A stretch of DNA of 64,000 nt from Pseudomonadota bacterium (GCA_020160755.1 JAIUPN010000013.1:62001-126000); one strand, 5' to 3'. Shown: positions 42,944 to 51,829, counted from the stretch's first letter. The notes: generated from the letters alone by a model not told the origin. Program-made: numbers and translations.

Positions 42944-43816
42944 TTATGCAGGCGGTCGGTTGTCCGCATGCGCGACAAGAAACGGCAGGATCGCGGCGTT
43001 GAATCGCGCGTTATCATCCCCGGCGATCATGTGGCGCGCGCCGGCGATTTCCGCCTGGGCGACGTCAGGCAAGAGTTCGCGCAGGCGTGTCATTGTTTCC
43101 CGGCTGAGCACGTCGCTGTCCTCGCCGCGCACGATCAGGATCGGCGCGGTGATCGCCTGGGTCGCCGCCAGAAGCCGCGCCTCGAATGCGGCGAAATCGG
43201 GATCGTCGTCGCGCGGCGTCATCAACGCAGGATCCCAGTGCCAGCGAAAGCGGCCGTCGGCCCCCTGGCGCAAATTCTTGAGCAGCCCTTCGGTGCGGCC
43301 CTGACGGGTTCGCCCGGAATAGACCGCGATCGCTGCGGCGGCTTCCTCGAGCGAATCGAAGCCGTCGATCGTCTTGCGCATGAACCCGCCGACCCGGCTC
43401 GACCCCTTCATTTCGATCAGCGGAGCGATATCGACCAGTACCACCCCGGCGCAGGCCGCGCGCGGCTCTTCGCCGCAGGCGAGCAGCGCCGCTATGCCCC
43501 CCATCGACGCCCCGACGATCACCGGCGCCGCATCCAACCCGCCGACCACGGCGCGGATATCGTCGGCGAAGGCATCGATGCGGTAATTGCCATCCGGGCA
43601 CCAGCCGCTCTCTCCGTGGCCGCGCAAGTCGACCGCATAGGCGGCCAGCCGGCTACCATGCTGTCCTCCAATGCTGCGTGCGGTCCCCTCCCACGACCAG
43701 CGGGTTTGCCCGCTGCCGTGGAGAAGGAGGACCGGCGCGCCGTCTGCGGGGCCATGGCGATCCGCACGCAGCGAAATGCCAGTCGATACAGCGAAATGGA
43801 CAGCTTCGGCCATCAT
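42944..43816 (-). CDS. Alpha/beta hydrolase
   Basis: A 290-residue alpha/beta-fold hydrolase with the oxyanion segment LLLHGSGQTRWSWEG, the nucleophile elbow VGASMGGIAAL, the acid in ILIVRGEDSDVLS and the His in AGARHMIAGDDN. GGAG precedes the first of two ATGs at 43816. It converges with the FadH-like gene. Members range over esterases, C-C hydrolases and haloperoxidase-like enzymes; the GxSMGG elbow is closer to esterases than to the MCP hydrolase at 52 kb. Substrate unknown. Confidence 0.8.
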   Translation of the reverse strand: MMAEAVHFAVSTGISLRADRHGPADGAPVLLLHGSGQTRWSWEGTARSIGGQHGSRLAAYAVDLRGHGESGWCPDGNYRIDAFADDIRAVVGGLDAAPVIVGASMGGIAALLACGEEPRAACAGVVLVDIAPLIEMKGSSRVGGFMRKTIDGFDSLEEAAAAIAVYSGRTRQGRTEGLLKNLRQGADGRFRWHWDPALMTPRDDDPDFAAFEARLLAATQAITAPILIVRGEDSDVLSRETMTRLRELLPDVAQAEIAGARHMIAGDDNARFNAAILPFLVAHADNRPPA

Positions 43817-44009
43817 TTGATCTCCAGTCCGTCCGAACAATGTCGGCGACGCGTGCGGGCAACATGGGAGGCCGGGTCGCTCCACGATGGTTTGGCAACC
43901 GGCCACCCGCGGATCAGCGACCCGGCGGGCTTCGGGCCGGCTCTTCAGCGACAATTTCGTGACTGGAAGGCGTGCGGATTATGGACAGGCCGATCGAGTT
44001 TGACCTCAA

Positions 44010-45590
44010 TCAGTTCGCAAGCATCGACAATGCCTGTTTGTTCGACCTTCCGGACTCTGGGGCTTCCGCCGCAAACAGCTCGTCTAGATCGACGCCGATA
44101 TATTCGGGGCGATAGAGCCCGAGCTTGTCATTGATGCGGCGATAGTGGCGGTAGCCGCCAACGGCTGTTATGACGACGCCCGCGACTTCCTTGTTCTCCT
44201 TGACATATTGGCGTCCGCGATGCGCCATCTCGGCTTCCTCCGCCCCGAGCAACTCGAGCCTTTGAAGCGTGTGTTCCAGGATGTTGAGGACTGTGTTCTC
44301 CGCGTTTTTGGGAAGGGAGAGTTTCGATCGTTCGCTTTCCAGCATCGCCTGCACCATCATGCCCACACGGTCGCCATATGCCGACGGCGCATAAGCGTTG
44401 CTCAGGAGCCATCGGAGTCCAAGCTGCATTCGGTCACGGCTCATCACGCGTGGTTCGAAGTTGAGCCACGTCGGATATTGCATAAAGGTATCATCCACCT
44501 CGCGGCCCTCCCGTTTGAGGCGGAGGTAAAGGTCGGTGTTATGGATCGCGCTGAGGAGTCCGCAGCGCACGATCGGCACGCCGGCTTCCCTGATGAAGGC
44601 GAGTTGTCGCTGAAATATGTCCGGCGGATCCGCATCGAAGCCCGAGGTAAGGCCAATCGACGGCATGATGCCATATTCCATGAACTTCCGGAGCTTGTCG
44701 ACCATCGGCAGCCCCGACAGATTATGCCGTTTGTGGCTGTCCAGAAGACTTTGGCTGACAGGCGTTTCGATCCCGATAAAGATACTGCGAACATTGGCGT
44801 CGCGCAGGAGTTCAAGCAATTCATCGTCGCGCGTAGCGTTGATACTCGCCATCATGAAAAAGGCGCACTCGCCGAGCGTCTGGCGCGAGTTCCAGTCGGC
44901 CATTTCGCGAAGAAACTGTTTGGCGAAGCGGGTGTGCATCGTGAAATTGTCGTCAGTGAAATTGATGTACCGGTAGCCCATGCCGTATAAATTGGTAATT
45001 TCGGTGAGGAGCTGGTCGGACGTCTTGATGCGCATCTTGCTGCCGGCATATTTCGACGACAGGCAGAATTCGCAATTATACGGGCATCCGCGCGACGCCT
45101 GGATCGTGCCTTCCTTATGATGTGACGGGAGCAGGTCCCATCGCGGGAGCGGGCTGTTGACGGGGTTTGCCGTAACATAGACATATTCGTTCTTGTGGTC
45201 GCCGGAGGCGATCTCGGCGAAGAGTTCCCGATGGACGTCGTCGATTTCGCCTTTGACGAGGACATCGCAATGCGGGCGTATCAGCTCGGAAGACATGGTG
45301 GCCAATGGGCCGCCGACGACGACGAGAACGCCCCTCGACGAGAATTCCCGGTATAGCTCTGCGATGCGTTGCTCGTGGCCGGTTAGCGCGATGAGGAACG
45401 CGACGTCGATCTTGGCATCGCAGTCCACCAACCCGCAATCGGGTTCATCGACGACCGTCAGTTCGAACTGATCGCAAAGCATCGCGGCGAGCGTGGCAAG
45501 CGTGACCTTCCCATAACCATTGTCGGGAACGCCCGGATAGTGCGGGTAGATCAGATAGGCTGTCTTGTAGCGAGACTCAGCGGCTTTCAT
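44010..45590 (-). CDS. Cobalamin-binding radical SAM protein (HpnP/BchE-like)
   Basis: A 526-residue class B radical SAM protein. An N-terminal B12-binding Rossmann domain (about 10-130; GHEQRIAELYREFSSRGVL, then VVGGPLATMSSELIRPH) precedes the radical SAM core with the cluster motif RGCPYNCEFC (Cys169, 173 and 176). The C-terminal part (MSRDRMQLGLRWLLSNAY) resembles the DUF4070 tail of HpnP hopanoid methylases. Members methylate unreactive carbons or rearrange rings. No hopanoid or tetrapyrrole gene is near, so this is an orphan. Its codon use is AT-richer than its neighbours. Confidence 0.82.
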   Translation of the reverse strand: MKAAESRYKTAYLIYPHYPGVPDNGYGKVTLATLAAMLCDQFELTVVDEPDCGLVDCDAKIDVAFLIALTGHEQRIAELYREFSSRGVLVVVGGPLATMSSELIRPHCDVLVKGEIDDVHRELFAEIASGDHKNEYVYVTANPVNSPLPRWDLLPSHHKEGTIQASRGCPYNCEFCLSSKYAGSKMRIKTSDQLLTEITNLYGMGYRYINFTDDNFTMHTRFAKQFLREMADWNSRQTLGECAFFMMASINATRDDELLELLRDANVRSIFIGIETPVSQSLLDSHKRHNLSGLPMVDKLRKFMEYGIMPSIGLTSGFDADPPDIFQRQLAFIREAGVPIVRCGLLSAIHNTDLYLRLKREGREVDDTFMQYPTWLNFEPRVMSRDRMQLGLRWLLSNAYAPSAYGDRVGMMVQAMLESERSKLSLPKNAENTVLNILEHTLQRLELLGAEEAEMAHRGRQYVKENKEVAGVVITAVGGYRHYRRINDKLGLYRPEYIGVDLDELFAAEAPESGRSNKQALSMLAN

Positions 45591-45893
45591 GCTCGGGGTT
45601 CCCTCCAGTAATCATAAGACAAACCAGATCGCTCTATCTTCGCGAGAATCGTTTGAGAGGATTGTGCGGCGTTCATACGGCGTTGTTCTTGGCAATCGTC
45701 GCGTAGCCTTGTTCGTCGCGCGGATAGGTTGGGATTCTATTCAATCGGCAGGTGCCGCCGAACAAGGGCGCGGCTGCGCAAATCGGAGTCATTTGTGCGC
45801 ACGACGTGCCGACGATGCGTGCTGCGGCGGGAGGCGGGGCGGGGATTGGTCCCCACTCGCGCTGTTGAACCCGCGGCCCGCGGCTTCGGCCGT
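45591..45893. other. Non-coding gap with a loose inverted repeat
   Basis: No supported gene lies in the 300 bases between the radical SAM gene and the SnoaL gene. GTTGAAC (45864-45870) pairs with GTTCAAC (45892-45898) around a GC-rich middle, overlapping the stop of the SnoaL gene. It may be a terminator for that gene but lacks a T run. The radical SAM promoter should be here; no GCGTA element is seen. Confidence 0.45.
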
Positions 45894-46391
45894 TCAACCG
45901 CCGAAATCTCCGGTCATTTCTCCCATCGCGGTGACGGTGGCGCGGCCGCTGTCATCGACCCGCTGGACGAGCGCGCTCAACCGGCGCGACCGCGTCTCGG
46001 CGATGCGCCAGCGGCCTTCGGTGCCGCGAATATAGACGTCGTCATATTCAACCCCCATTTGCGTCAGCGACCGCGCGGCGAGGTTGATATTGTGGAACAG
46101 CAGCGACCAGCGTCCGGTCGCGCGCCCGTCGCCATCGAAGACGACGACGCCGTTGGCGCCATGGTGGATGTCGAAGATGCCGGGGGCGCACGCCATGTCG
46201 CGATAGACCGACAAGAAAGCCTCGCGGTCGGTGAAAACCGGAAAGCCGTCGAAGGCGATCATCGCGTCGGCGGTAAAGCAGGCGCGCATCGCCTCGACAT
46301 CCTTGGTGTCGGCGGCGCGCAGGTAGCTCGCCTTGAGGTCGCGGATCGCGCGGTCGTCCTCCAATCGCTGCAACCGATCTTCCATCTCCAT
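45894..46391 (-). CDS. SnoaL/NTF2-fold protein
   Basis: A 165-residue NTF2-like protein starting MEMEDRLQRLEDDRAIRDLK. It has the usual ASYLRAADTKDVEAMRACFTAD helix with the catalytic-site Asp, and IHHGANGVVVFDGDGRATGRW in the sheet. GGAAG lies five bases upstream of the ATG. It is divergent to the SDR at 46456, with a perfect inverted repeat of the shared element between them. Ketosteroid isomerase-like or dehydratase activity is possible. Several SnoaL genes here are next to SDR genes. Confidence 0.75.
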   Translation of the reverse strand: MEMEDRLQRLEDDRAIRDLKASYLRAADTKDVEAMRACFTADAMIAFDGFPVFTDREAFLSVYRDMACAPGIFDIHHGANGVVVFDGDGRATGRWSLLFHNINLAARSLTQMGVEYDDVYIRGTEGRWRIAETRSRRLSALVQRVDDSGRATVTAMGEMTGDFGG

Positions 46392-46400
46392 AAATCTTCC

Positions 46401-46434
46401 TTTGCGTAGAGCGTTGGTCTACATACTACGCAAA
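46401..46434. promoter_or_regulatory. Perfect inverted repeat of TTTGCGTAG in a divergent promoter
   Basis: TTTGCGTAG (46401-46409) and its exact reverse complement CTACGCAAA (46426-46434) are separated by 16 bases. They fill the 64-base gap between the leftward SnoaL gene (start 46391) and the rightward SDR gene (start 46456). The arm centres are 25 bp apart, between two and three helical turns. It is the strongest copy of the element in the window. Confidence 0.7.
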
Positions 46435-46455
46435 TTCAAATTTTGGAGACATTAT

Positions 46456-47196
46456 ATGCGATTTTCCGGCCGGACGGCGCTGGTGACGGGAGCTGCGTCG
46501 GGGATCGGGCGCGCGACCGCGTTGCGGCTGGCGAGCGAAGGCGCGCGCGTTATTGCCGCCGACCGCGATGCCGAAGGCTTGCGTGAAACGCTGACGCTCG
46601 AGGCGGGCGATATGCGCGCGGCACACTATGACGCGACCGATCTGGACAGTTGCCGAGCGTTGGTTGCGAACGCCGCCGCCGACGGGCTCGACATCCTCTG
46701 CAACATCGCGGGATTGCTCGACTGGGGGCCGACGCTCGATTTCGACGAGGCTCGGTTCGAGCGGCTGATCGCGATCAACCTGACCAGCGTTTTCGGGCTG
46801 TGCCGCGCGGCGCTGCCGCATCTGATCGAACGCGGCGGCAATATCGTCAACATGGCCTCGACCGCAGGCGTGCAGGGGACGCCTTATTCGATCGGCTATG
46901 CCGCGTCGAAGCATGGCGTCGTCGGGCTGACCAAGAGCCTCGCGGTCGAATTTGCCGCGCGCGGTGTGCGGATCAACGCCGTCTGCCCGGGCCATGTCGA
47001 TACGCCGATGACGCGCCGCCCGCCGCCCGAGGGCGAGGTCGATTGGGCCTTGATGATGCGTAACGCGCCGAAGCTGGCGGATGGCATCTGCACGCCCGAG
47101 GATGTTGCGGAGATGGTTGCCTTTCTCGCCAGCGATCAGGCGCGCAAGGTGACCGGCGCGCTGTTCACGGTCGATGGGGGGCAATTGGCCGGTTGA
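46456..47196 (+). CDS. SDR family oxidoreductase
   Basis: A 246-residue classical SDR with TGAASGIGRATALRL, NIAGLL in place of NNAG, ASTAGVQG for the catalytic Ser and YAASK for Tyr/Lys. It ends GALFTVDGGQLAG. The ATG at 46456 has GGAG upstream; an open frame of 41 codons before it crosses the operator and is not used. The last 32 bases overlap the convergent SnoaL gene. A hydroxysteroid or hydroxyacyl-CoA dehydrogenase is likely from context. Confidence 0.85.
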   Translation: MRFSGRTALVTGAASGIGRATALRLASEGARVIAADRDAEGLRETLTLEAGDMRAAHYDATDLDSCRALVANAAADGLDILCNIAGLLDWGPTLDFDEARFERLIAINLTSVFGLCRAALPHLIERGGNIVNMASTAGVQGTPYSIGYAASKHGVVGLTKSLAVEFAARGVRINAVCPGHVDTPMTRRPPPEGEVDWALMMRNAPKLADGICTPEDVAEMVAFLASDQARKVTGALFTVDGGQLAG

Positions 47197-47602
47197 CGCG
47201 GCGGACGGCGAGCCAACCGCCGTCATTCTGGCGTTCAAGCTCCCAGATGTTGGTCGAAGCGCGCCAGATCTCATAACCGTCGCCCGACCGGCGCAGCACC
47301 GCCGAATAGCCGGTTGCACGCGCGCGGTCGCCGTCGAGGACGATATGGTGCGGCGACAATATATGCGCGCAGCCGGTCGCCATCAGCGCGCGGTGCGTGT
47401 CGCTGGCGATCAGTCCGGCGATCGCGGCGCGCCCCCTGGCGACGCCAAAGCCGCCGACATCATATTCGCCGTTCTCGGTCCACAGCATCGCCACCCCGTC
47501 GGCGTCGCCCGCGTCGGCGAGCGGGCCATAGGCGGCGATGAGGTTGCGGATCGCCTCGGCATCCTCCAGTCGCCCGAGGCGGCGGGCGAAGCTATCGGAC
47601 AT
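47165..47602 (-). CDS. SnoaL/NTF2-fold protein, last gene of the hsa-like operon
   Basis: A 145-residue NTF2-like protein. It starts MSDSFARRLGRLEDAEAIRN, then LIAAYGPLADAGDADGVAML and SPHHIVLDGDRARATGYSAV. The start overlaps the flavoprotein gene upstream by 11 bases, so it belongs to the same mRNA. Its size is nearest to the ketosteroid isomerases of the four SnoaL genes here, and it follows a ketosteroid-dehydrogenase-like gene, but the isomerase active-site residues could not be checked. Its end overlaps the convergent SDR gene. Confidence 0.75.
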   Translation of the reverse strand: MSDSFARRLGRLEDAEAIRNLIAAYGPLADAGDADGVAMLWTENGEYDVGGFGVARGRAAIAGLIASDTHRALMATGCAHILSPHHIVLDGDRARATGYSAVLRRSGDGYEIWRASTNIWELERQNDGGWLAVRRVNRPIAPHRP

Positions 47603-49055
47603 CGGCGGCCCGGCCCCCCGCGCGCCGCCCGAAGAAGGTGCAGTCGGCGAGGCTGAGTCCCGACGAATAGCCATGCCCCCAGGCCGGCAGGCCATGGGTG
47701 CAGCGACCCGCCGCGAACAGGCCGGGGATGGCCGCGCCGGCACGATCGAGCACCTCGCCGTCGGTCGAGGTGCTGAGGCCGCCCAGCGTGAAGAAGCTGA
47801 AGTAACTCGACTGGAAATTCAGCTCCAACGCGATGAACGGCCCTTGATCGAGCGGGGTCAGGATCGGCGTACGCTTGCCGAACAGCGGGTCGGCGCCGCG
47901 CCGGGCATGGTCGTTATAGAAGGCCATCGTTGCCGCGAGCGTGCCCTCGGGCATGTCCAGTTCGCGCTCGACCTCTTCCCAGTCGGCGCCGGTCGCGGCG
48001 ATGCTGGTGCGGGCGAAGGCGAAGGGCTCGCTGTAATGCGCGCTGTCGAGGAGCAGATAGACCCGGTCGCCTGGCTGGTCGAGCATCGCGCGCGACACGC
48101 GGCCGTGATAGCAATCCTCGTTGATGAAGCGCTGACCTGCGATATTGACGAACACGCCGTTTGCCTGCGGTTCGGGGATCGTCCACGGGCAGGTGGTGAG
48201 AAACTGATCCATATGGACGGCGTCGCCGCCCGCGCTCATCCCCAGGTGGATTCCTGCGCCGTCATCCTTGTCGCCGATCGGATCGTTGATCTTGAAGGTC
48301 AGCGGGCAATATTTGCGGCGCATCGCCTCGTTCATCGCAAAGCCGCCGGTGGCGAGGATGACGCCGCGGCGCGCGCGGATGAAATGGTCGCGATTGTCGA
48401 TCCGCATCACCGCGCCGACGACGCGCGTGTCCTCGACGATCAGTGCCGTGGCGCGGGCGTCGACCACGACGCGGACGCCGAGCGCGCGCACGCGGGCTTC
48501 GAGGATGTCAACCAGCTTGCGCCCGCCCCCCCAGCCGGTGAACTGGATGACATGGCCGCGCGGCGCGGGCTTGGCCGCGTCGCAAAAGGGCGCCGCCGCC
48601 TCGCTCCCCGACCAGATCAGCGTATCGTCGCCGGTCGGCTCTATATGCTTTCCGGGCAAATAATTGCCGCGATAGGGGATGCCTTGCGCCTTCAGCCATT
48701 CCCAGTGGCTCAGCGCCTCGCGGCCATAAAGCTCGCATTTGGCGTCGTCGGCGCACGGGCCGCCCGCCATTTTGAGATAGGCGGTGAAATCTTCGGTCGG
48801 ATCGTCGAACCCGGCCGCGCGCTGCACCTCGGTGCCGCCGCCGCCGCCGATATAGATCTCGCCGCCCGACAGCCCCGATGCCCCGCCGCTGCCCGAGTTG
48901 CGCTCATAGAGCAGCACGTCGGCGCCGGCTTCGCGCGCCTCGATCGCCGCCGAGGCGCCGGCGGCGCCGAAACCGATGACGACTACATCGGCTTCATCGT
49001 CCCATCGCGGCACCGCCGTCACGGGGAGCGGGCGGTGCAGCGATGCGGCGGTCAT
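47592..49055 (-). CDS. Ketosteroid dehydrogenase-like FAD enzyme (delta-4/5-type candidate)
   Basis: A 487-residue flavoprotein. FAD site: DVVVIGFGAAGASAAIEARE (about 23-42); then GGASGLSGGEIYIGGGGGT and RRGVILATGGFAMNEAMRR. The C-terminus GLFAAGRCTHGLPAWGHGYS, then SGLSLADCTFFGRRAG, resembles delta-4(5-alpha) ketosteroid dehydrogenases, not the PGAG form of delta-1 enzymes. It overlaps the aldolase stop by four bases and sits inside a meta-cleavage operon. That makes a role on ring A likely, but the exact dehydrogenation is inferred. Confidence 0.78.
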   Translation of the reverse strand: MTAASLHRPLPVTAVPRWDDEADVVVIGFGAAGASAAIEAREAGADVLLYERNSGSGGASGLSGGEIYIGGGGGTEVQRAAGFDDPTEDFTAYLKMAGGPCADDAKCELYGREALSHWEWLKAQGIPYRGNYLPGKHIEPTGDDTLIWSGSEAAAPFCDAAKPAPRGHVIQFTGWGGGRKLVDILEARVRALGVRVVVDARATALIVEDTRVVGAVMRIDNRDHFIRARRGVILATGGFAMNEAMRRKYCPLTFKINDPIGDKDDGAGIHLGMSAGGDAVHMDQFLTTCPWTIPEPQANGVFVNIAGQRFINEDCYHGRVSRAMLDQPGDRVYLLLDSAHYSEPFAFARTSIAATGADWEEVERELDMPEGTLAATMAFYNDHARRGADPLFGKRTPILTPLDQGPFIALELNFQSSYFSFFTLGGLSTSTDGEVLDRAGAAIPGLFAAGRCTHGLPAWGHGYSSGLSLADCTFFGRRAGGRAADVR

Positions 49056-50089
49056 CCGCGTGCCTTGACCATGTCGAGCGCGACGTCGACGATCATATCC
49101 TCCTGCCCGCCGACCATCTTGCGGCGGCCGAGTTCGACGAGGATCGTGCGCGTGTCGAGGCCATAGGTTTCGGCTGCCTTTTCGGCGTGGCGCAGGAAGC
49201 TCGAGTAAACCCCGGCATAGCCGAGCGCGAGCGTTTCGCGGTCGACGCGGACAGGGCGGTCCTGCAGCGGGCGCACCAGATCCTCGGCCGCGTCCATCAG
49301 CTTGTTGACGTCGCAGCCATGGTTCCAGCCCTTGCGGTCGGCGGCGGCGATGAAGACTTCGAGCGGCGCATTGCCCGCGCCCGCGCCCATGCCGGTAAGG
49401 CTGGCGTCGATGCGCACCGCGCCTGCCTGCGCCGCGACGATGCTGTTGGCGGTGCCGAGCGACAGATTGTGATGCGCGTGGATGCCGCGCTGCGTTTCGG
49501 GTTTCAGCACGCGGTCATAGGCCTCAAGCCGTGCCTTGACGCCGTCCATGTCGAGCGCGCCGCCGCTGTCGGTGACATAGACGCATTGGGCGCCATAGCT
49601 TTCCATGAGAACTGCCTGCGCTGCGAGCGCTTCGGGCTCGATCATATGGCTCATCATCAGGAAGCCCGCGACGTCCATGCCGAGGTCGCGCGCGATACCG
49701 ATATGCTGTTTCGACACATCGGCTTCGGTGCAGTGCGTCGCGACGCGCACCGAGCGGACGCCGAGATCATAGGCGCGGCGAAGCTCCTCGACCGTACCGA
49801 CGCCGGGCAGGATCAGCGTCGTCAGAACCGATTTGGTCAGGACCGAGGCGACCGCCTCGAGCCACTCCCAGTCGGTGTGTGCGCCGAAGCCATAGTTGAA
49901 GCTGGCGCCGCTCAGGCCATCGCCGTGCGCGACCTCGATCGCGTCCACGCCCGCGTCGTCGAGGGCCTTGGCGATCGCCTGCACATGGTCGATGCCGTAC
50001 ATGTGGCGGATCGCGTGCATCCCGTCGCGCAGCGTGACGTCCTGGATATAGAGCTTGTCGCCCGCCTCGACGTTGAATGTCTTCGTCAT
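49052..50089 (-). CDS. hsaF: 4-hydroxy-2-oxovalerate-type aldolase (HsaF/BphI-like)
   Basis: A 345-residue class II pyruvate aldolase that splits the hydroxy-oxo acid from the meta-cleavage route into pyruvate and an aldehyde. It has VTLRDGMHA (Arg21, Asp22, His25), the metal site IHAHHNLSLGTAN in the barrel, and the C-terminal TILVELGRRKMVGGQEDMI. It overlaps the acetaldehyde dehydrogenase gene by ATGA; the two proteins form a channelling complex in this family. In a steroid context the aldehyde would be propanal, as for HsaF/HsaG. Confidence 0.93.
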   Translation of the reverse strand: MTKTFNVEAGDKLYIQDVTLRDGMHAIRHMYGIDHVQAIAKALDDAGVDAIEVAHGDGLSGASFNYGFGAHTDWEWLEAVASVLTKSVLTTLILPGVGTVEELRRAYDLGVRSVRVATHCTEADVSKQHIGIARDLGMDVAGFLMMSHMIEPEALAAQAVLMESYGAQCVYVTDSGGALDMDGVKARLEAYDRVLKPETQRGIHAHHNLSLGTANSIVAAQAGAVRIDASLTGMGAGAGNAPLEVFIAAADRKGWNHGCDVNKLMDAAEDLVRPLQDRPVRVDRETLALGYAGVYSSFLRHAEKAAETYGLDTRTILVELGRRKMVGGQEDMIVDVALDMVKARG

Positions 50090-51030
50090 GCGACCACCTT
50101 CTTTCCGTCGCGGATGCGCTCGGCGAGCAGTTCGCCCGTCGCTTTCGCGGCCGCGGTCATGATGTCGAGATTGCCTGAGTAACTCGGCAGATAATCGCCC
50201 GCGCCCTCGACCTCGAGCAGGATCATCGTCTTGATCCCGGTGAACTCGCCGCGGCCGGGAATCTTCAGCGTGTTGTTGTCGCCGAAACGCTCGAACTGCA
50301 CTTCCTGCTTCAGGCGGTAGCCCGGCACATAGGCCTGCACCTTTTTCACCATCGCCTCGACCGAGGCGCGGATCGTCTCTTCGTCGGCGCCCTCTGACAG
50401 CGTGAACACCGTGTCGCGCATAATCATCGGCGGCTCGGCGGGGTTGAGGATGATGATCGCCTTGCCCTGCGCCGCGCCGCCGACCTTTTCGATCGCGCCC
50501 GCGGTGGTGCGGGTGAACTCGTCGATATTGGCGCGGGTGCCGGGGCCAGCCGAGCGCGACGAGACCGACGCGACGATTTCGGCATAGTGGACGGTCGCGA
50601 CCTGGCTCACCGCGGCGACCATCGGGATCGTCGCCTGGCCGCCGCACGTCACCATGTTGACGTTGCCCGCATCGAGATTGTCCTCGCCGTTGACGGTCGG
50701 GATCGTATAAGGGCCGATCGCCGCCGGGGTCAGGTCGACGACCTGCTTGCCGTCGGCGCGGAGCGCGGCATCGTGGACCTTGTGCGCGTAGGCGCTCGTC
50801 GCGTCGAAAACGATGCTGATCTCGGGATAGACGTCCATCGCCTTCAAGCCGTCGAGCCCCTCGTGCGTCGTCGCAACGCCGCGCTCGCGCGCCATCGCGA
50901 GGCCTTCGGACTTCTCGTCGATGCCGACGACCGCGACCAACTCCATATTCTGCGGATATTTGATCATCTTGATCATCAGGTCGGTGCCGATATTGCCCGA
51001 ACCGATGATCGCTGCCTTCACGCGGGTCAT
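50086..51030 (-). CDS. hsaG: Acylating acetaldehyde/propionaldehyde dehydrogenase (HsaG/BphJ-like)
   Basis: A 314-residue CoA-acylating aldehyde dehydrogenase, partner of the aldolase. NAD-binding AAIIGSGNIGTDL (about 6-18), catalytic Cys129 in VNMVTCGGQAT, and ARANIDEFTRTTAGAIEKV are family features. It converts the aldehyde from the aldolase to acyl-CoA. The ATG at 51030 is chosen over one 19 codons upstream, which lies inside the preceding gene. In steroid A/B ring cleavage the product would be propionyl-CoA. Confidence 0.94.
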   Translation of the reverse strand: MTRVKAAIIGSGNIGTDLMIKMIKYPQNMELVAVVGIDEKSEGLAMARERGVATTHEGLDGLKAMDVYPEISIVFDATSAYAHKVHDAALRADGKQVVDLTPAAIGPYTIPTVNGEDNLDAGNVNMVTCGGQATIPMVAAVSQVATVHYAEIVASVSSRSAGPGTRANIDEFTRTTAGAIEKVGGAAQGKAIIILNPAEPPMIMRDTVFTLSEGADEETIRASVEAMVKKVQAYVPGYRLKQEVQFERFGDNNTLKIPGRGEFTGIKTMILLEVEGAGDYLPSYSGNLDIMTAAAKATGELLAERIRDGKKVVA

Positions 51031-51040
51031 GGCTGTTCCT

Positions 51041-51829
51041 TTATATAAAATTTGCGGCGCAGCGACCGATGGGCTGACCCGCATCACTCAGGATCATCTC
51101 GAAACGGTCGCCTTTTACCGCGGGCGCCAGCGGCACGAGGCTGCCCGACAATATGACATCGCCGACGTCGAGCGTGACGCCGTGCGCACCAAGCGTGTTG
51201 GCTAGCCATGCGACCGCCTCGGCGGGATTGCCTTGTACCGCGTGGCCAAAACCTTCGGATAGCGGCGCGCCATTCTTCGTCACCGCAACATGCAGGCCCG
51301 GCAGGTCGAGCGCGGCGGGATCGAGCCGTTCGTCGCCCAGGACATAGACGCCGCACGACGCATTGTCGGCGACCGTATCGACGATGCTGATCTTCCACTC
51401 ATCGATGCGGCTGTCGACGATCTCGAAGCAGGGCGCGATCGCGTCGGTCGCGGCGATAACCTGTTCGGCGGTGACGCCGGGGCCGACGAGGGCGTCTTTC
51501 AGGATGAAGGCGATCTCTGCCTCGGCGCGCGGCTGGATCAGGCCCGTTGCCGCTATGTCGATATCGCCGTCCACATACATGGCGTCGGTCAGGAACCCGA
51601 AATCGGGCTGGAACACGCCCAGCATGTCCTGCACCGCCTTGGACGTCACGCCGATCTTCTTGCCGACGACGCGCTCACCCTCGGCCGTCCGGCGCGCGAG
51701 AAAATCGAGGCTGATCGCATAGGCGTCGTCGATCGTGAGCGCGGCATCGCGCGCAATCAGCGGCGCAACGGTGCGCCGCTCGCACAGCGCCGCGAACAAC
51801 TCGGCGCCATATTGCTCAGCCCTGGTCAT
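51041..51829 (-). CDS. hsaE: 2-hydroxypenta/hexa-2,4-dienoate hydratase (HsaE/MhpD-like)
   Basis: A 262-residue hydratase that adds water to the dienoate released by the MCP hydrolase. It has ERVVGKKIGVTSKAVQDMLG, QPRAEAEIAFILKDAL with the metal-binding acids, and EIVDSRIDEWKISIVDTVAD. The start overlaps the hydrolase stop by 14 bases. It stands between hydrolase and acetaldehyde dehydrogenase, the same order as in many meta-cleavage operons. Confidence 0.93.
   Translation of the reverse strand: MTRAEQYGAELFAALCERRTVAPLIARDAALTIDDAYAISLDFLARRTAEGERVVGKKIGVTSKAVQDMLGVFQPDFGFLTDAMYVDGDIDIAATGLIQPRAEAEIAFILKDALVGPGVTAEQVIAATDAIAPCFEIVDSRIDEWKISIVDTVADNASCGVYVLGDERLDPAALDLPGLHVAVTKNGAPLSEGFGHAVQGNPAEAVAWLANTLGAHGVTLDVGDVILSGSLVPLAPAVKGDRFEMILSDAGQPIGRCAANFI

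Noticed and set aside
45864..45898. GTTGAAC/GTTCAAC inverted repeat as an intrinsic terminator
   Set aside because: The stem overlaps the gene stop and no T run follows on either strand, so I list it only as a loose repeat.
45589..46035. A 148-codon plus frame next to the SnoaL gene
   Set aside because: Overlaps the SnoaL gene antisense and is Arg/Ser-rich; the gap has no coding evidence.
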